Origin: Pandoraea horticolens
GTDB taxonomy: Bacteria; Pseudomonadota; Gammaproteobacteria; Burkholderiales; Burkholderiaceae
Direction: 5' to 3'
DNA length: 64,000 nucleotides
Assembly: GCF_902459555.1 (NCBI RefSeq)
Contig: NZ_CABPSM010000014.1
Span: 91,371 to 155,370 of the forward strand
Shown here one piece after another: positions 12,101 to 20,393 of the stretch (position 1 is the stretch's first letter; each line of letters starts with the position of its first letter). The notes below the pieces were generated by a model. The model was not told the origin of the DNA. It was given only the letters and a program-made list of their open reading frames with translations, and did not search any database. Position numbers and translations under genes: made by a program.

Positions 12101-14142
12101 CGTCGGGCGGCTCGGTCGGGTACGACCACAAGAAGATGGCCATCACGGCACGCGGCGCCTGGGAGTCGGTGAAGCGTCACTTCAGCGAGATCGGCGTCGA
12201 CACCCAGACGCAGGACTTCACCGTCGTCGGCATCGGCGACATGTCGGGCGACGTCTTCGGCAACGGCATGTTGCTCTCGAAACACATCCGGCTCGTGGCG
12301 GCGTTCGATCATCGGCACGTTTTCCTCGACCCGAACCCCGACGCGGCGACGTCGTTCGCCGAGCGCGAGCGCATGTTCCGGCTGCCACGCTCCAGTTGGG
12401 CCGATTACGACACGAGTCTCATCTCGGAGGGCGGCGGTGTGTTTCCCCGCACGGCCAAGGCGATTGCACTCTCACCGCAGGTGCGTGAATTGATCGGTAC
12501 CGAGGCGACGGAAATGCCGCCGAACGACCTGTTGCGCGCACTATTGAAAGCCCCCGTCGATCTGCTCTACAACGGCGGCATCGGCACGTACGTGAAAGCG
12601 AGTCCCGAGACACACGCACAAGTGGGTGACCGCGCCAACGACAGTCTGCGGGTGAACGGTGCAGAGCTGCGCTGCAAGGTCGTGGCCGAGGGCGGCAATC
12701 TTGGGCTCACGCAACTCGGGCGCATCGAGTACGCGCAGCACGGTGGGCGCATCAACACGGATGCCATCGATAACTCGGCGGGCGTCGATTGCTCCGATCA
12801 CGAGGTCAACATCAAGATTCTGCTGGGTCTGGTGGTGGCCGATGGCGAAATGACGCTCAAGCAGCGCAACACGTTGCTCGCGGAAATGACGGAAGAAGTT
12901 GGTACGCTCGTGCTGCGCGACAACTATTTGCAGACGCAGGCTTTGTCGCTGGGACGGTTGCGCGCGGCGGCGGCGCTCGACGACGACGCGCGCTTCATGC
13001 GCTATCTCGAGCGGGCACAGCGGCTGGTGCGCGCCATTGAGTTTCTGCCCGACGACGAAGCACTCGACGCGCGTCGCGCGGCCGGGGCGGGGCTGACGTC
13101 GCCGGAGCGCGCGGTGCTCATGGCGTATAGCAAGATGTGGCTCTACGACGTACTGCTCGCAAGCGATCTGCCCGATGCCGACTTCGTTGCCGAGGAGTTG
13201 CCGTCCTACTTCCCCACGCCGCTGGCGAGCCGATGCGGCGCGGCGATGCTGCGTCACCCGCTCAAACGCGAAATTCTCGCCACGATGCACGCCAACGCGC
13301 TCGTGAACCGGGCAGGGGTGACGTTCGTGCACCGGTTGAGCGAGGAGACCGGCGCGGAGCCGGCCGACGTTGTGCGGGCCAGTCTGGCGGCGCGCGGCGC
13401 CTATGGCCTCGATGCGCTATGGCGCGAGGTCGATGCGCTCGACGCACGGGTCTCGCACGAAACACAGGCGTCGCTCTTTACGGCCATCGCACAATGGCAC
13501 GAGCAGGCGACGTTGTGGTTCCTGCGCCGGCGGCTGGGCGATGTGCCGCAGACCGTCGAGCGGTTGCGCGGTGTGCTCGATCCGATTCTGCCGACGCTCG
13601 ACACGTTGGTCAGCGGTGAGGCGGCTGAGGATGCGCGCCTCAAGGCGCAGGCGATGATCGACGCTGGTGTGCCGCTGTCGCTTGCACAAACGGCGGCGGG
13701 GATCGGCGCGCGAATGGCATTGCTCGACATCGCGGAAGTGGCCAGCACCAGCGCGCGCGAGCCGGCGCTTGCCGCGCAGGTGTATTTCTCGCTCGATGCG
13801 CCGCTCGGCTATGGCTGGTTGCAGACCGGCATACTGGGTTTGCCGATGCAGACGCACTGGCAACGGCTCGCGCGTGCCACGTTGCTCGAGGAGTTGTCGG
13901 TGCTTAGGCGGCGTTTGACGGCCAGCGTGCTCGACGGCGGGGCGCGGGCAGAGGCCGCCGTTCACGCTGCCGACGTCGCCGACGCGAGTCCGGCAGGCAG
14001 ACTGGTCGCCGGGTGGCAGCACGCGCATGCCGAGGCGTTGGCGCGTTATCACCGCGTGCTTGCCGATCAGGTGGCCGTGGGCAATACCGATCTCGCCATG
14101 CTGTCGGTGAGTCTGAAGGCATTGGCGGAGGTCGGGCGCTGA
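9118..14142 (+). CDS. gdhB: NAD-specific glutamate dehydrogenase, large (~180 kDa) type
   Basis: The 1674-residue enzyme would convert glutamate to 2-oxoglutarate and ammonia with NAD. Its length fits the L_180 class of NAD-GDH. The N-terminal half holds regulatory ACT-like segments, and the catalytic Rossmann part lies around residues 720-1260. It includes GGLRWSDRREDFRTEVLG near 868 and the glycine-rich GSKGGFVVK near 902. GGGVFPRTAK and GGIGTYVKA follow in the expected order. The ATG at 9118 is used; an in-frame TTG at 9106 is less likely. The gene is divergent from dbpA. A 1096-codon open frame on the opposite strand is a shadow caused by the GC-rich codon pattern. Confidence 0.95.
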   Translation: MPVNSEEKVRQHMAEVVTMARERAPEVAALFEPFVRHYYGLADADDVVSRSVADLYGAAMAHWQLGQKFVSGEPRIRIYNPTLDQHGWHCSHTVIEIVNDDMPFLVDSVTMEINRQGLALHSAFHPVYRIRRDAAGKRLAVVPGSGLVRPEPGSTHVPSNGGSNVGALLAAGASDVAPQSDSDTTADDGRFESYIHIEVDRFSEPERIQALADGLQRVLGDVRAAVEDWRAMQAAAHAAIEALVQHAGRKGVSSQERAEIDEAHGFIGWMLARHFTFLGYRDYELIERDGEHYLQGVVGTGLGVLREARRDASTPDVTRLSPGAIGIVRQSAPIFLTKANSRASVHRPGYLDYVGVKRFDAQGRVCGERRFLGLYTSTVYMVPVDEIPFVRRKVAEVIGRTGFLPNGHLAKTLATILEQYPRDELFQIEVDQLADIALGILRLQERQRTRLFVRRDRFDRFVSCLVFVPREKFNTDLRVRVQNLLQTAYHGTSVEFTPQLSESMLARIHITVRTEPGHVPDVDVNELEASIVEATRRWQDDLSDALREQLGEERGTRALRRFAQAFPAGYREDYAARVAVRDVELIEPLLAATPTARAGASGATPLAMQLYRPLEASSGTLRFKIYQAGEPIALSRSLPMLEHLGVRVNDERPYRIEPADTGAVWMHDFGMTSLDGADVDLEHARSRFEDAFARIWAGDVENDDLNRLVLQAGLTWREVRILRAYAKYIRQVGSTFSNAYIESALTGNPSIAGVLVRLFLARFDPALSEPMRSSQAERLRAQIHAALEDVPNLDEDRILRQFLGVFEATLRTNYFQTGKDGVTQKTYLSFKFDPSKVPGLPDPKPMFEIWVYSPRVEGVHLRGGRVARGGLRWSDRREDFRTEVLGLVKAQMVKNTVIVPVGSKGGFVVKQPPSPGDRDAYLAEGVACYQMFLRGLLDLTDNYVDGQLVPPPQTVRIDGDDPYLVVAADKGTATFSDYANAISAEYGFWLGDAFASGGSVGYDHKKMAITARGAWESVKRHFSEIGVDTQTQDFTVVGIGDMSGDVFGNGMLLSKHIRLVAAFDHRHVFLDPNPDAATSFAERERMFRLPRSSWADYDTSLISEGGGVFPRTAKAIALSPQVRELIGTEATEMPPNDLLRALLKAPVDLLYNGGIGTYVKASPETHAQVGDRANDSLRVNGAELRCKVVAEGGNLGLTQLGRIEYAQHGGRINTDAIDNSAGVDCSDHEVNIKILLGLVVADGEMTLKQRNTLLAEMTEEVGTLVLRDNYLQTQALSLGRLRAAAALDDDARFMRYLERAQRLVRAIEFLPDDEALDARRAAGAGLTSPERAVLMAYSKMWLYDVLLASDLPDADFVAEELPSYFPTPLASRCGAAMLRHPLKREILATMHANALVNRAGVTFVHRLSEETGAEPADVVRASLAARGAYGLDALWREVDALDARVSHETQASLFTAIAQWHEQATLWFLRRRLGDVPQTVERLRGVLDPILPTLDTLVSGEAAEDARLKAQAMIDAGVPLSLAQTAAGIGARMALLDIAEVASTSAREPALAAQVYFSLDAPLGYGWLQTGILGLPMQTHWQRLARATLLEELSVLRRRLTASVLDGGARAEAAVHAADVADASPAGRLVAGWQHAHAEALARYHRVLADQVAVGNTDLAMLSVSLKALAEVGR

Positions 14143-14335
14143 CGTTTGGCGGATGGCGGTGGGTGTGATGTGACGAGGGGTTCCGGGCGCGGTCACGATC
14201 GAGAGATCGATGGCTTTGCCGGGATTGCATATGCGGCGGGCGCGGAATTCCTTGTGGCGAATCGTTGGTTGGGCGCGCGGCCCACGGATGATGTAATCGA
14301 CACGGTTATTCGTTTTTCACCGTAGAGGACACCCC

Positions 14336-15358
14336 GTGGGTCGTAGACGTTTTCTCTCCGGCGCGCTTCGTCTGGCGGGCGCTGCCGCGTTTGGTTTACC
14401 GCCGCTAGCCGTTTCCAGGCGTGCCTATTCCCGTGACGAATTTCGTGCCGCGCAGGCGATTCCCTCGGGCGTGACGCTGCGCGTCGGTCTGGCGAGCCGT
14501 CTCGGCCCAGACGTTCAGCTTCAGATCGCGGGTGCGTTGCGAGACCTGCCTTATCGCATCGAGTGGGCGAGTTTCGATGCGGCGCCGCCAGCGCTTGAGG
14601 CGCTGCTCAGCGGACATATCGACGTTTTCTCGGGGGGCGACACACCAACGCTGGCGATTGCCGCACGGCCGGGCAACGCCTTCGTTGTGGGGGCACAGAA
14701 CAATGGCCTGTACGGGGCGCTGCTGGTGCGTGGCGATTCGCCGCTGCACCAGGTCAGCGAACTCAAGGGCAAGCGCGTGGCGGTCTTTCGCGGCTCGGGC
14801 TTCCACAATAGTCTCGTGTCGATCATCGAGCAGGCGGGTTTGCGCTGGCAGGATATCGAGCCGGTCTATCTGACACCGGCCGACGGTCTTGCGGGACTCA
14901 TCGGCGGCAAGGTCGATGCCTGGGGCATCTGGGACCCGAATGCGGCGATTGCACAGCGCCAATACGGGGCGCGCATCCTCGCGACACCTCAGCGCCTGTC
15001 GTACGCCTTCCAATTTGCCAGCAAGTCCGTGCTTGGCGACAGCGCCCGTCGCGCCGCCTTGCAGGACTATCTCGTGCGGGCACAGACCGCTGCCGATTGG
15101 GTTCGGACGCATGCGCAGGCATGGGCGGGCAAACAGGTCGAAACCGCACGTCTGTCGCCTGACGCTGCCGCGCTTGCCGCGAGCCGCACGGGCGGGCAGT
15201 TCACCCCCATCGACGACGCGCTCATCGCCACCGTGCAGCAGGAAGCCGAGCGCTTCGCGTCGCTCGGCATCATCGCGCGGCCCGTGGAGGTGCGCCCCGT
15301 CTTCGATGCCCGTTTCAACACCGTATTGGCGGCGGCTGCCGCGCGTGCGACGGCGTGA
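14336..15358 (+). CDS. Sulfonate/nitrate-type ABC transporter substrate-binding protein
   Basis: The 340-residue protein starts at a GTG and has a twin-arginine-like leader (GRRRFLSGALRLAGAAAFGL), suggesting Tat export. The mature part follows the SsuA/TauA pattern: LRVGLASRLGPDVQLQIAGAL, WASFDAAPPALEALLSGHID, SGGDTPTLAIA, LKGKRVAVFRGSGFHNSLVS and DAWGIWDPNAA. It would bind an alkanesulfonate or similar organosulfur compound in the periplasm. An OsmC protein and an LLM-type flavin monooxygenase follow on the same strand, as expected for a desulfonation set. No permease or ATPase is encoded here. The true ligand cannot be read from the sequence. Confidence 0.85.
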   Translation: MGRRRFLSGALRLAGAAAFGLPPLAVSRRAYSRDEFRAAQAIPSGVTLRVGLASRLGPDVQLQIAGALRDLPYRIEWASFDAAPPALEALLSGHIDVFSGGDTPTLAIAARPGNAFVVGAQNNGLYGALLVRGDSPLHQVSELKGKRVAVFRGSGFHNSLVSIIEQAGLRWQDIEPVYLTPADGLAGLIGGKVDAWGIWDPNAAIAQRQYGARILATPQRLSYAFQFASKSVLGDSARRAALQDYLVRAQTAADWVRTHAQAWAGKQVETARLSPDAAALAASRTGGQFTPIDDALIATVQQEAERFASLGIIARPVEVRPVFDARFNTVLAAAAARATA

Positions 15359-15431
15359 GGGTGTCGCCTGTTTTCCTTGTCCTCGCGCCGTTCATCCCAT
15401 TCATTTCATCGACTTCATCGAAGAGGTTTTC

Positions 15432-15965
15432 GTGAGCAACTTGCGTGAATATCTGCTGCAAAAGAAAGGCGCCGTGACAAGCTGGCGCAACAAGATTCGC
15501 GACGACGGTTCGCAACCCGCGCAACTGAGCGCGCGTGTGAGCGCCGAAGGTCGCACGGGCGTGCGCCGCATCCGCGTGCGCGACTTCCAGATCATCTTCG
15601 ATAGCGGGCCCGAACTGGCGGGGCATTCGCTGGGCCCAGGTTCGCAGGAGATGCAGCTCGGCGTGCTGGGTACCTGCCTCACGCACATTTTTCTGACGCA
15701 GGCGGCGTTGCAGGACGTGCCGCTCGATGCGATCAATGTCGAGGTGACGGCCTACATCGATCACCGTGCCGGGCAGCCGGGTTTCGAGAACGTGCCGGTC
15801 TATCCGGTCAACGTGCGCTACACGGCGCATATCGAATCGCCCGCGTCGCGCGAACAGATCGCGGCGCTGCACGAAGCGGTTGAGCGCACCTGCCCGATCT
15901 ACAACTTCCTGATCAACCCGCAGACGATTCAGGGCCAGATCGAGCACACCCGCACTGCCGCGTGA
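15432..15965 (+). CDS. OsmC-family protein
   Basis: The 177-residue protein starts at the GTG at 15432, placed a few bases after the SD-like GAAGAGG. It matches the OsmC/Ohr fold, with a central GTCLTHIFLTQAALQDVPLD helix bearing one cysteine and a second cysteine in ERTCPIYNF near the C-terminus, the usual two-cysteine pattern of thiol-dependent peroxide reductases. Such proteins often sit in sulfur-source operons in Burkholderiales. It lies 73 bp after the SsuA-like gene and before the flavin monooxygenase. Whether it reduces hydroperoxides or has a carrier-like role here is not clear. Confidence 0.82.
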   Translation: MSNLREYLLQKKGAVTSWRNKIRDDGSQPAQLSARVSAEGRTGVRRIRVRDFQIIFDSGPELAGHSLGPGSQEMQLGVLGTCLTHIFLTQAALQDVPLDAINVEVTAYIDHRAGQPGFENVPVYPVNVRYTAHIESPASREQIAALHEAVERTCPIYNFLINPQTIQGQIEHTRTAA

Positions 15966-16010
15966 GCGTATGGAACGACTTCCGGCGTGGGCTGCGTTCA
16001 CGCTGGCTGA

Positions 16011-16040
16011 TGTTGATCGATGTTGATTGATGCTGATTTA
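16011..16040 (+). repeat. Three tandem 10-bp units
   Basis: Three consecutive units (TGTTGATCGA, TGTTGATTGA, TGCTGATTTA) lie in the 88-bp gap between the OsmC and monooxygenase genes, ending just before the RBS region. They are near-identical direct repeats with roughly one helical turn per unit. They could be a slippage product or clustered binding sites. Confidence 0.6.
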
Positions 16041-16053
16041 GGAAACACCTGTC

Positions 16054-17169
16054 ATGCCCATCGAGATCCTCGGCACGGTGTCGCACAGCCGTGTCACTGA
16101 GACGACCGGATTGCGCGGCGCCAGTGCCTTTGAACCGGAGTACATCGCGGCGGTAGCACGCGCCCACGAGCAGGCAGGGTACGACCGTGTGCTGATCGGA
16201 CACGAGTCATGGCGTCCGGACGCGTTCCAGATTGCCGCCTATGTGCTGTATCAGACGTCGAGGCTCGGCGCGCTAGTGGCACATCGCCCCGGCTTCACGC
16301 AACCGACGCTGGCTGCGCGTCAGGCGCTCACGCTGGAGCGACTGGCCGGGGCAGGGCGCGTGGCGTTGCACATCGTCACCGGAGGCGACGAAGCAGATCA
16401 GCGTCGTGACGGCGATGAGGTGCCGCACGACGCCCGCTATGTGCGAACCGACGAGTATCTCGACGTACTCAAACGCGTGTGGCGCGAACCGTCCACGTTC
16501 TCTCACCACGGCGACTTCTATCGTGTCGATGGTGCGTTTTCGGCGGTCAAGCCGCACCATCCCGATTCGATCGAGCTGTCGTTCGCGGGGGCGTCGGACG
16601 GGGCGGTGCGCGTTGGCGCCAAGCATGCCGACATCTATATGCTCTGGGGCGAGCCGCTTGCACCGACACAGGCGTTCGTCGAGCGGGTTCGGGGCGAAGC
16701 GGCGCGACACGGGCGGCAAGTCCGTTTCAGCGTATCGCAGCGCCCGATTCTTGGGGCGACCGAAGCCGAGGCGTGGGAGCGCGCCGAGCATATCTTCGAG
16801 ACATCGCGCCGTGAACTCGAGGCGGCCGCGAAGGCGGATGGCCCGCAGTTCTCGTCCCCGGTACGCAGCTCCGTCGGCGCGAAACGGCTCGACGCCGTGG
16901 CGCAGGAGCAGGACGTGGCTGACGAACGCCTCTGGCTCAAGTACACGCGGCTGCTTGGCGCGGGCGGCTCAACGTCGGCACTGGTCGGCACGCCGGAGCA
17001 AGTGGCGCAGGCCTATCTTCGTTACTACGACATTGGCGTGAGCGCCTTCTACATTCGCGGCTGGAATCTGCTCGACGACACCCTGGCGTATGGCCAGACG
17101 CTCATTCCCCTGCTGCGCGAAGGCGCGGCCGAGAGGGACCGGGCGCGCGGGAATGTGGCCAATCGGTAG
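16054..17169 (+). CDS. LLM-class flavin-dependent monooxygenase (alkanesulfonate type)
   Basis: The 371-residue protein resembles SsuD/bacterial luciferase-like monooxygenases, TIM-barrel enzymes that use FMNH2 and O2. Visible family blocks are the N-terminal FEPEYIAAVARAHEQAGYDR, GALVAHRPGFTQPTLAARQ, RVALHIVTGGDEADQRRDGD, and FAGASDGAVRVGAKHADIYML. The HIVTGGD block is typical of alkanesulfonate and related desulfurising enzymes. It requires a separate flavin reductase, which is not encoded nearby. It ends a three-gene same-strand group with an SsuA-type binding protein and an OsmC protein, so a role in using organosulfur compounds is likely. The exact substrate is unknown. Confidence 0.87.
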   Translation: MPIEILGTVSHSRVTETTGLRGASAFEPEYIAAVARAHEQAGYDRVLIGHESWRPDAFQIAAYVLYQTSRLGALVAHRPGFTQPTLAARQALTLERLAGAGRVALHIVTGGDEADQRRDGDEVPHDARYVRTDEYLDVLKRVWREPSTFSHHGDFYRVDGAFSAVKPHHPDSIELSFAGASDGAVRVGAKHADIYMLWGEPLAPTQAFVERVRGEAARHGRQVRFSVSQRPILGATEAEAWERAEHIFETSRRELEAAAKADGPQFSSPVRSSVGAKRLDAVAQEQDVADERLWLKYTRLLGAGGSTSALVGTPEQVAQAYLRYYDIGVSAFYIRGWNLLDDTLAYGQTLIPLLREGAAERDRARGNVANR

Positions 17170-17331
17170 CTGAAAATCCGGTTCGCCGTCATTTTTTAAG
17201 CGTTTACACAAAAAACGCGAAACGGCGTATCATCCGGGAAAACCCTAGGATCGAGTTGACCTATGCGCATGCTTGCCCGGCGCGTGGGTTGGCGCTTCCT
17301 GGGGTTTCGTCGATTCTTGATCCCCTGTGCA

Positions 17332-18552
17332 ATGCCTAACGACACCCGCCCTTCGAACGGACAGTTCGCGACGACGTTGCAGATCGTCTCCACCGTGTTC
17401 TTCACGTTCCTCTGCTATCTGACGATCGGTTTGCCGCTCGCAGTGCTGCCGTCGTTCGTGCACGTGGATCTGGCTTACAGTTCGGTCGTCGCCGGGTTGG
17501 CCATCAGCGTCCAGTATCTGGCGACGCTGCTCTCGCGCCCCTACGCCGGGCGCACGGCTGACGCGTGGGGACCGAAGCGCACCGTGCTGTGCGGATTGGT
17601 GGCCTGCGGCGCATCCGGGTTGCTCGTGGCGCTGGCCGGTGTGTTCTCCGACGTGGCGTGGCTCTCGCTCCTTGCGTTGATTCTCGGGCGTCTCGTGCTG
17701 GGTTTCGGCGAGAGTTGGGTGTCGACGGGCGCGATCATGTGGGGCATCGGGCAGGTGGGGCCGTCGCATACCGCACGCGTTATCTCGTGGAATGGTGTTG
17801 CGACATACGGCGCGTTGGCGCTGGGCGCACCGTTGGGCGTCGCGCTCGACAATGCCTATGGCATTGAAGCGCTGGGCGGTGCGATTGCGCTGTCCGGCAT
17901 TGTGGGATTGCTGCTGGCGCGCATGAAGCGCGCGACACCGGTCATCCACGGTGAGCGTCTGGCGTTCCATGCCGTGCTCGGCCGCGTATTGCCGTTCGGC
18001 ATGGGCCTTGCGCTGGGTTCCATCGGCTTTGGCGCCATCTCCACCTTCATCACGCTTTACTACGCGAGCCATCACTGGGACAACGCGGCGCTTGCGCTGA
18101 CCGCGTTCGGTGTGTGCTTCATGGGCGTGCGGCTATTGCTTGGCAGCAGCATCGGGCGCTTCGGCGGCTACCGTGTTGCGATGGTGTCGTTTGCGCTCGA
18201 AGCGTTCGGCCTGATCGTGCTTGGCATAGCGCCGACCGGATTCACCGCGTTGTTGGGGGCGGCACTCTCGGGGGCGGGCTTCTCGCTGGTGTTTCCGTCG
18301 CTGGGCGTGGCGGCCGTCAACTTGGTGCCGGCGCAGAACCGTGGTGCGGCACTGGGTGCGTACTCTGTGTTTCTCGACGTTGCGCTTGGCGTGACAGGGC
18401 CGGTAGCGGGCCTGATCGTGGGGGCGTATGGGTACGCCGAGGTGTACTTGTGTGCGGCCATCGCCGCCATCGCGGCCGTCTTGCTGACGTTGTGGATGGC
18501 GCGAGTTGCACAGGCTCGCGAAGGCGGCAAGAAAGTCGCACAAACTGCGTAA
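17332..18552 (+). CDS. MFS transporter, YhhS/YfcJ-like
   Basis: The 406-residue protein has twelve predicted hydrophobic segments and the MFS signature between segments 2 and 3 ([16 protein letters not shown]). Segments such as [16 protein letters not shown] and [23 protein letters not shown] strongly resemble the YhhS/YfcJ group of putative exporters. The ATG at 17332 is preferred over an in-frame ATG at 17263, because the added 23 residues are arginine-rich and unlike the family. The substrate is unknown. The gene stands alone and is convergent with a MocR-type regulator gene 18 bp away. Confidence 0.85.
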   Translation: MPNDTRPSNGQFATTLQIVSTVFFTFLCYLTIGLPLAVLPSFVHVDLAYSSVVAGLAISVQYLATLLSRPYAGRTADAWGPKRTVLCGLVACGASGLLVALAGVFSDVAWLSLLALILGRLVLGFGESWVSTGAIMWGIGQVGPSHTARVISWNGVATYGALALGAPLGVALDNAYGIEALGGAIALSGIVGLLLARMKRATPVIHGERLAFHAVLGRVLPFGMGLALGSIGFGAISTFITLYYASHHWDNAALALTAFGVCFMGVRLLLGSSIGRFGGYRVAMVSFALEAFGLIVLGIAPTGFTALLGAALSGAGFSLVFPSLGVAAVNLVPAQNRGAALGAYSVFLDVALGVTGPVAGLIVGAYGYAEVYLCAAIAAIAAVLLTLWMARVAQAREGGKKVAQTA

Positions 18553-18570
18553 TGCCGCACGGCGGCGCGA

Positions 18571-20136
18571 TCAACTTGCCGCTGACTTTTGCGCTGCCAC
18601 GAGGGTGGCAAGCCGCTTGATCAGACTGGGGATACGCGAAGCATCCGTATCGCCGTAGCCGATCACGAGACCGTTATCTGAGGGCTGTGGGTCGAGTGCA
18701 AAGCTCGACAGGGCGCGGGGGCCGATGCCTTCGCGCTGTGCGGCGGCCACGATGGCTTTGTCGGGGAAAGCGGGGTCGAGCCGCACTGTCAGGTGTAGGC
18801 CACAGCGTTCCCCGATCACCGCATACGCCGGGTCGAAATACGAGGCCAGCGCGTCACGCAGTGCGGTCTGACGTTCCCGGTACAGACGCCGCATGCGGCC
18901 GAGATGTCGCGCGAACTGACCGCTTCGGATGAAATCAGCCATAGCGAGTTGTTCGAAGCGATGACCGCCGCGCAGGAGTTCGTCGAGTGCATCGCGGGCT
19001 TGGGTGGCGAGTGTCGCGGGCAGAATCAGGAAGCCGAGGCGGAGTGCGGGAAACATTGTCTTGCTGAACGTCCCGACGTACACCACGGGGCTATCCGGCA
19101 CCATGCCTTGCATGGCGGCGATGGGTTCGCCTTGATGGCGAAACTCGCTATCGTAGTCGTCTTCCAGAATCCAGGTACCGTAATGTCGAGCCTGAGCGAT
19201 CAGATCGAGGCGGCGAGCGGCCGACAGCACGCTGCCGAGCGGATACTGGTGCGATGGGGTGACATACACCAGCCGTGGAGGCGACGTTTCCCACAGACCT
19301 TCCGGAATCACGATCCCTTCGTCGTCGACACGAAGGGCTTGGAGGCGAACATCGCTCGAATGAAAGGCGGCCTTGGCGCCGCGATAGCCGGGATCTTCCA
19401 TCCAGACCGTATCGCCGGGGTCGGTGAGTAGCCGGACGCAGAGAATCAGCGCCTCGTGCGCGCCTTCCGTAATGACGACCTGAGAGGCATCGCAACGCAC
19501 GCCGCGAGAGATGCGGAGGTGTTCGGCGATGGCTTCGCGCAGGGCGGGTTCCCCGAGCGGGTCGCCATAGTGATAGTGGCGGGGTTGGGCCTCGCGCATG
19601 ACCCGTTCGAGTGTGCGACGCCAGGTACTGGCGGGAAAGCGAGTGAGCGCGGGCACACCGGGGGTGAACGGGAGGGGTGTTTCGTTGGCGCGGGCGGCGT
19701 GCCGGGTGGATGGTAGGCGTTGAATGCGTCGTGAGGCGGCGGGTGTGGCGGGGAGATCGTCCGGCAGCGGGGGCACGAGCGCGTTGGCCTGTTGTTTGGC
19801 GGCTTCGGCGGCGAAGTGTGGGTCGAGGGAGAGTTGTGCGACGCGGGTACCGAGTCGGTGGGGGACGATGAAGCCTTCGGCGGCGAGTTGATCGTAGACG
19901 ATGGAGACGGTGTTCCGGGAGACGGCGAGATCTTCGGCGAGGGTGCGGGAGGCGGGAAGTCGGGCACCGGCGGGCAGGCGGCCTTCGAGAATGGCGTGTT
20001 TGAGTCGGGAGAGGAGTTGTTTTTGGAGAGAGGCGCCGCGACCGGGCTTGACGGTGAGGGGGCTATCGAAGAGTGCGGCGACGTTTTCCGGTGGGTGATC
20101 GTGGAGAGCGGGGCGGCTTTTCGGGGCGGTAATCAT
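18571..20136 (-). CDS. MocR-type regulator (GntR winged helix fused to aminotransferase-like domain)
   Basis: The 521-residue protein has a GntR winged helix at about residues 25-95 (RLKHAILEGRLPAGARLPAS and AEDLAVSRNTVSIVYDQLAA) joined to a fold-type-I aminotransferase-like domain. The domain keeps the PLP-lysine region FSKTMFPALRLGF and the ILEDDYDSEFR block. MocR proteins use PLP or a PLP-amino-acid adduct as effector and control vitamin B6, GABA, taurine or amino-acid genes. The start is ATG 20136; the open frame upstream overlaps a palindromic repeat and is not protein-like. It is divergent from an acetyltransferase gene, a candidate target. Confidence 0.9.
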   Translation of the reverse strand: MITAPKSRPALHDHPPENVAALFDSPLTVKPGRGASLQKQLLSRLKHAILEGRLPAGARLPASRTLAEDLAVSRNTVSIVYDQLAAEGFIVPHRLGTRVAQLSLDPHFAAEAAKQQANALVPPLPDDLPATPAASRRIQRLPSTRHAARANETPLPFTPGVPALTRFPASTWRRTLERVMREAQPRHYHYGDPLGEPALREAIAEHLRISRGVRCDASQVVITEGAHEALILCVRLLTDPGDTVWMEDPGYRGAKAAFHSSDVRLQALRVDDEGIVIPEGLWETSPPRLVYVTPSHQYPLGSVLSAARRLDLIAQARHYGTWILEDDYDSEFRHQGEPIAAMQGMVPDSPVVYVGTFSKTMFPALRLGFLILPATLATQARDALDELLRGGHRFEQLAMADFIRSGQFARHLGRMRRLYRERQTALRDALASYFDPAYAVIGERCGLHLTVRLDPAFPDKAIVAAAQREGIGPRALSSFALDPQPSDNGLVIGYGDTDASRIPSLIKRLATLVAAQKSAAS

Positions 20137-20197
20137 GGCGACGGGGCGAAATAGAGGGGGAGGGGTGTCCAGGCGCAACCGAGAGCGTGTGCTGCCG

Positions 20198-20260
20198 GAC
20201 CGGAGCCCCATTCCGCTGCGAGTTGGGTCACTGTCTGAGTGGCGGAATGGGGCTCCGGTC
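20198..20260 (-). repeat. ~63-bp palindromic intergenic repeat, copy 1
   Basis: Two exact 19-bp arms (20198-20216 and 20242-20260) are inverted around a 25-nt spacer. Read on the minus strand, the element starts GACCGGAGCCCC and matches a second copy at the right edge of the window with about 47 of 56 positions identical, including the spacer. It lies in the gap between the divergent MocR and acetyltransferase genes. The form is that of a REP-like or MITE-like dispersed element. A transcription-terminator role is less likely because no T-tract follows. Confidence 0.8.
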
Positions 20261-20309
20261 TGGCTTTCGGCGGGTTTAGCGCAAATCCTGGCACCATGAG
20301 ATTCCGTTA

Positions 20310-20335
20310 CAGTGGTGCTTTTAATCGTACCACTG
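20310..20335. promoter_or_regulatory. Inverted repeat, candidate MocR operator
   Basis: Arms CAGTGGT and ACCACTG (7 bp, exact) flank a 12-nt AT-rich spacer. The site lies between the divergent MocR and acetyltransferase genes, 59 bp before the latter. Position and symmetry suggest an operator. There is no direct proof. Confidence 0.4.
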
Positions 20336-20393
20336 AAGCGATACCTTGAGCGTCATGAACTGAACGTGGGCCAATTTTCGGAGAAAGAAGGAC

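Noticed and set aside
9028..12318. 1096-codon open frame antisense to NAD-glutamate dehydrogenase
   Set aside because: It mirrors a well-conserved gene; its His/Arg-rich product has no recognisable motif and arises from GC-rich third-position bias.
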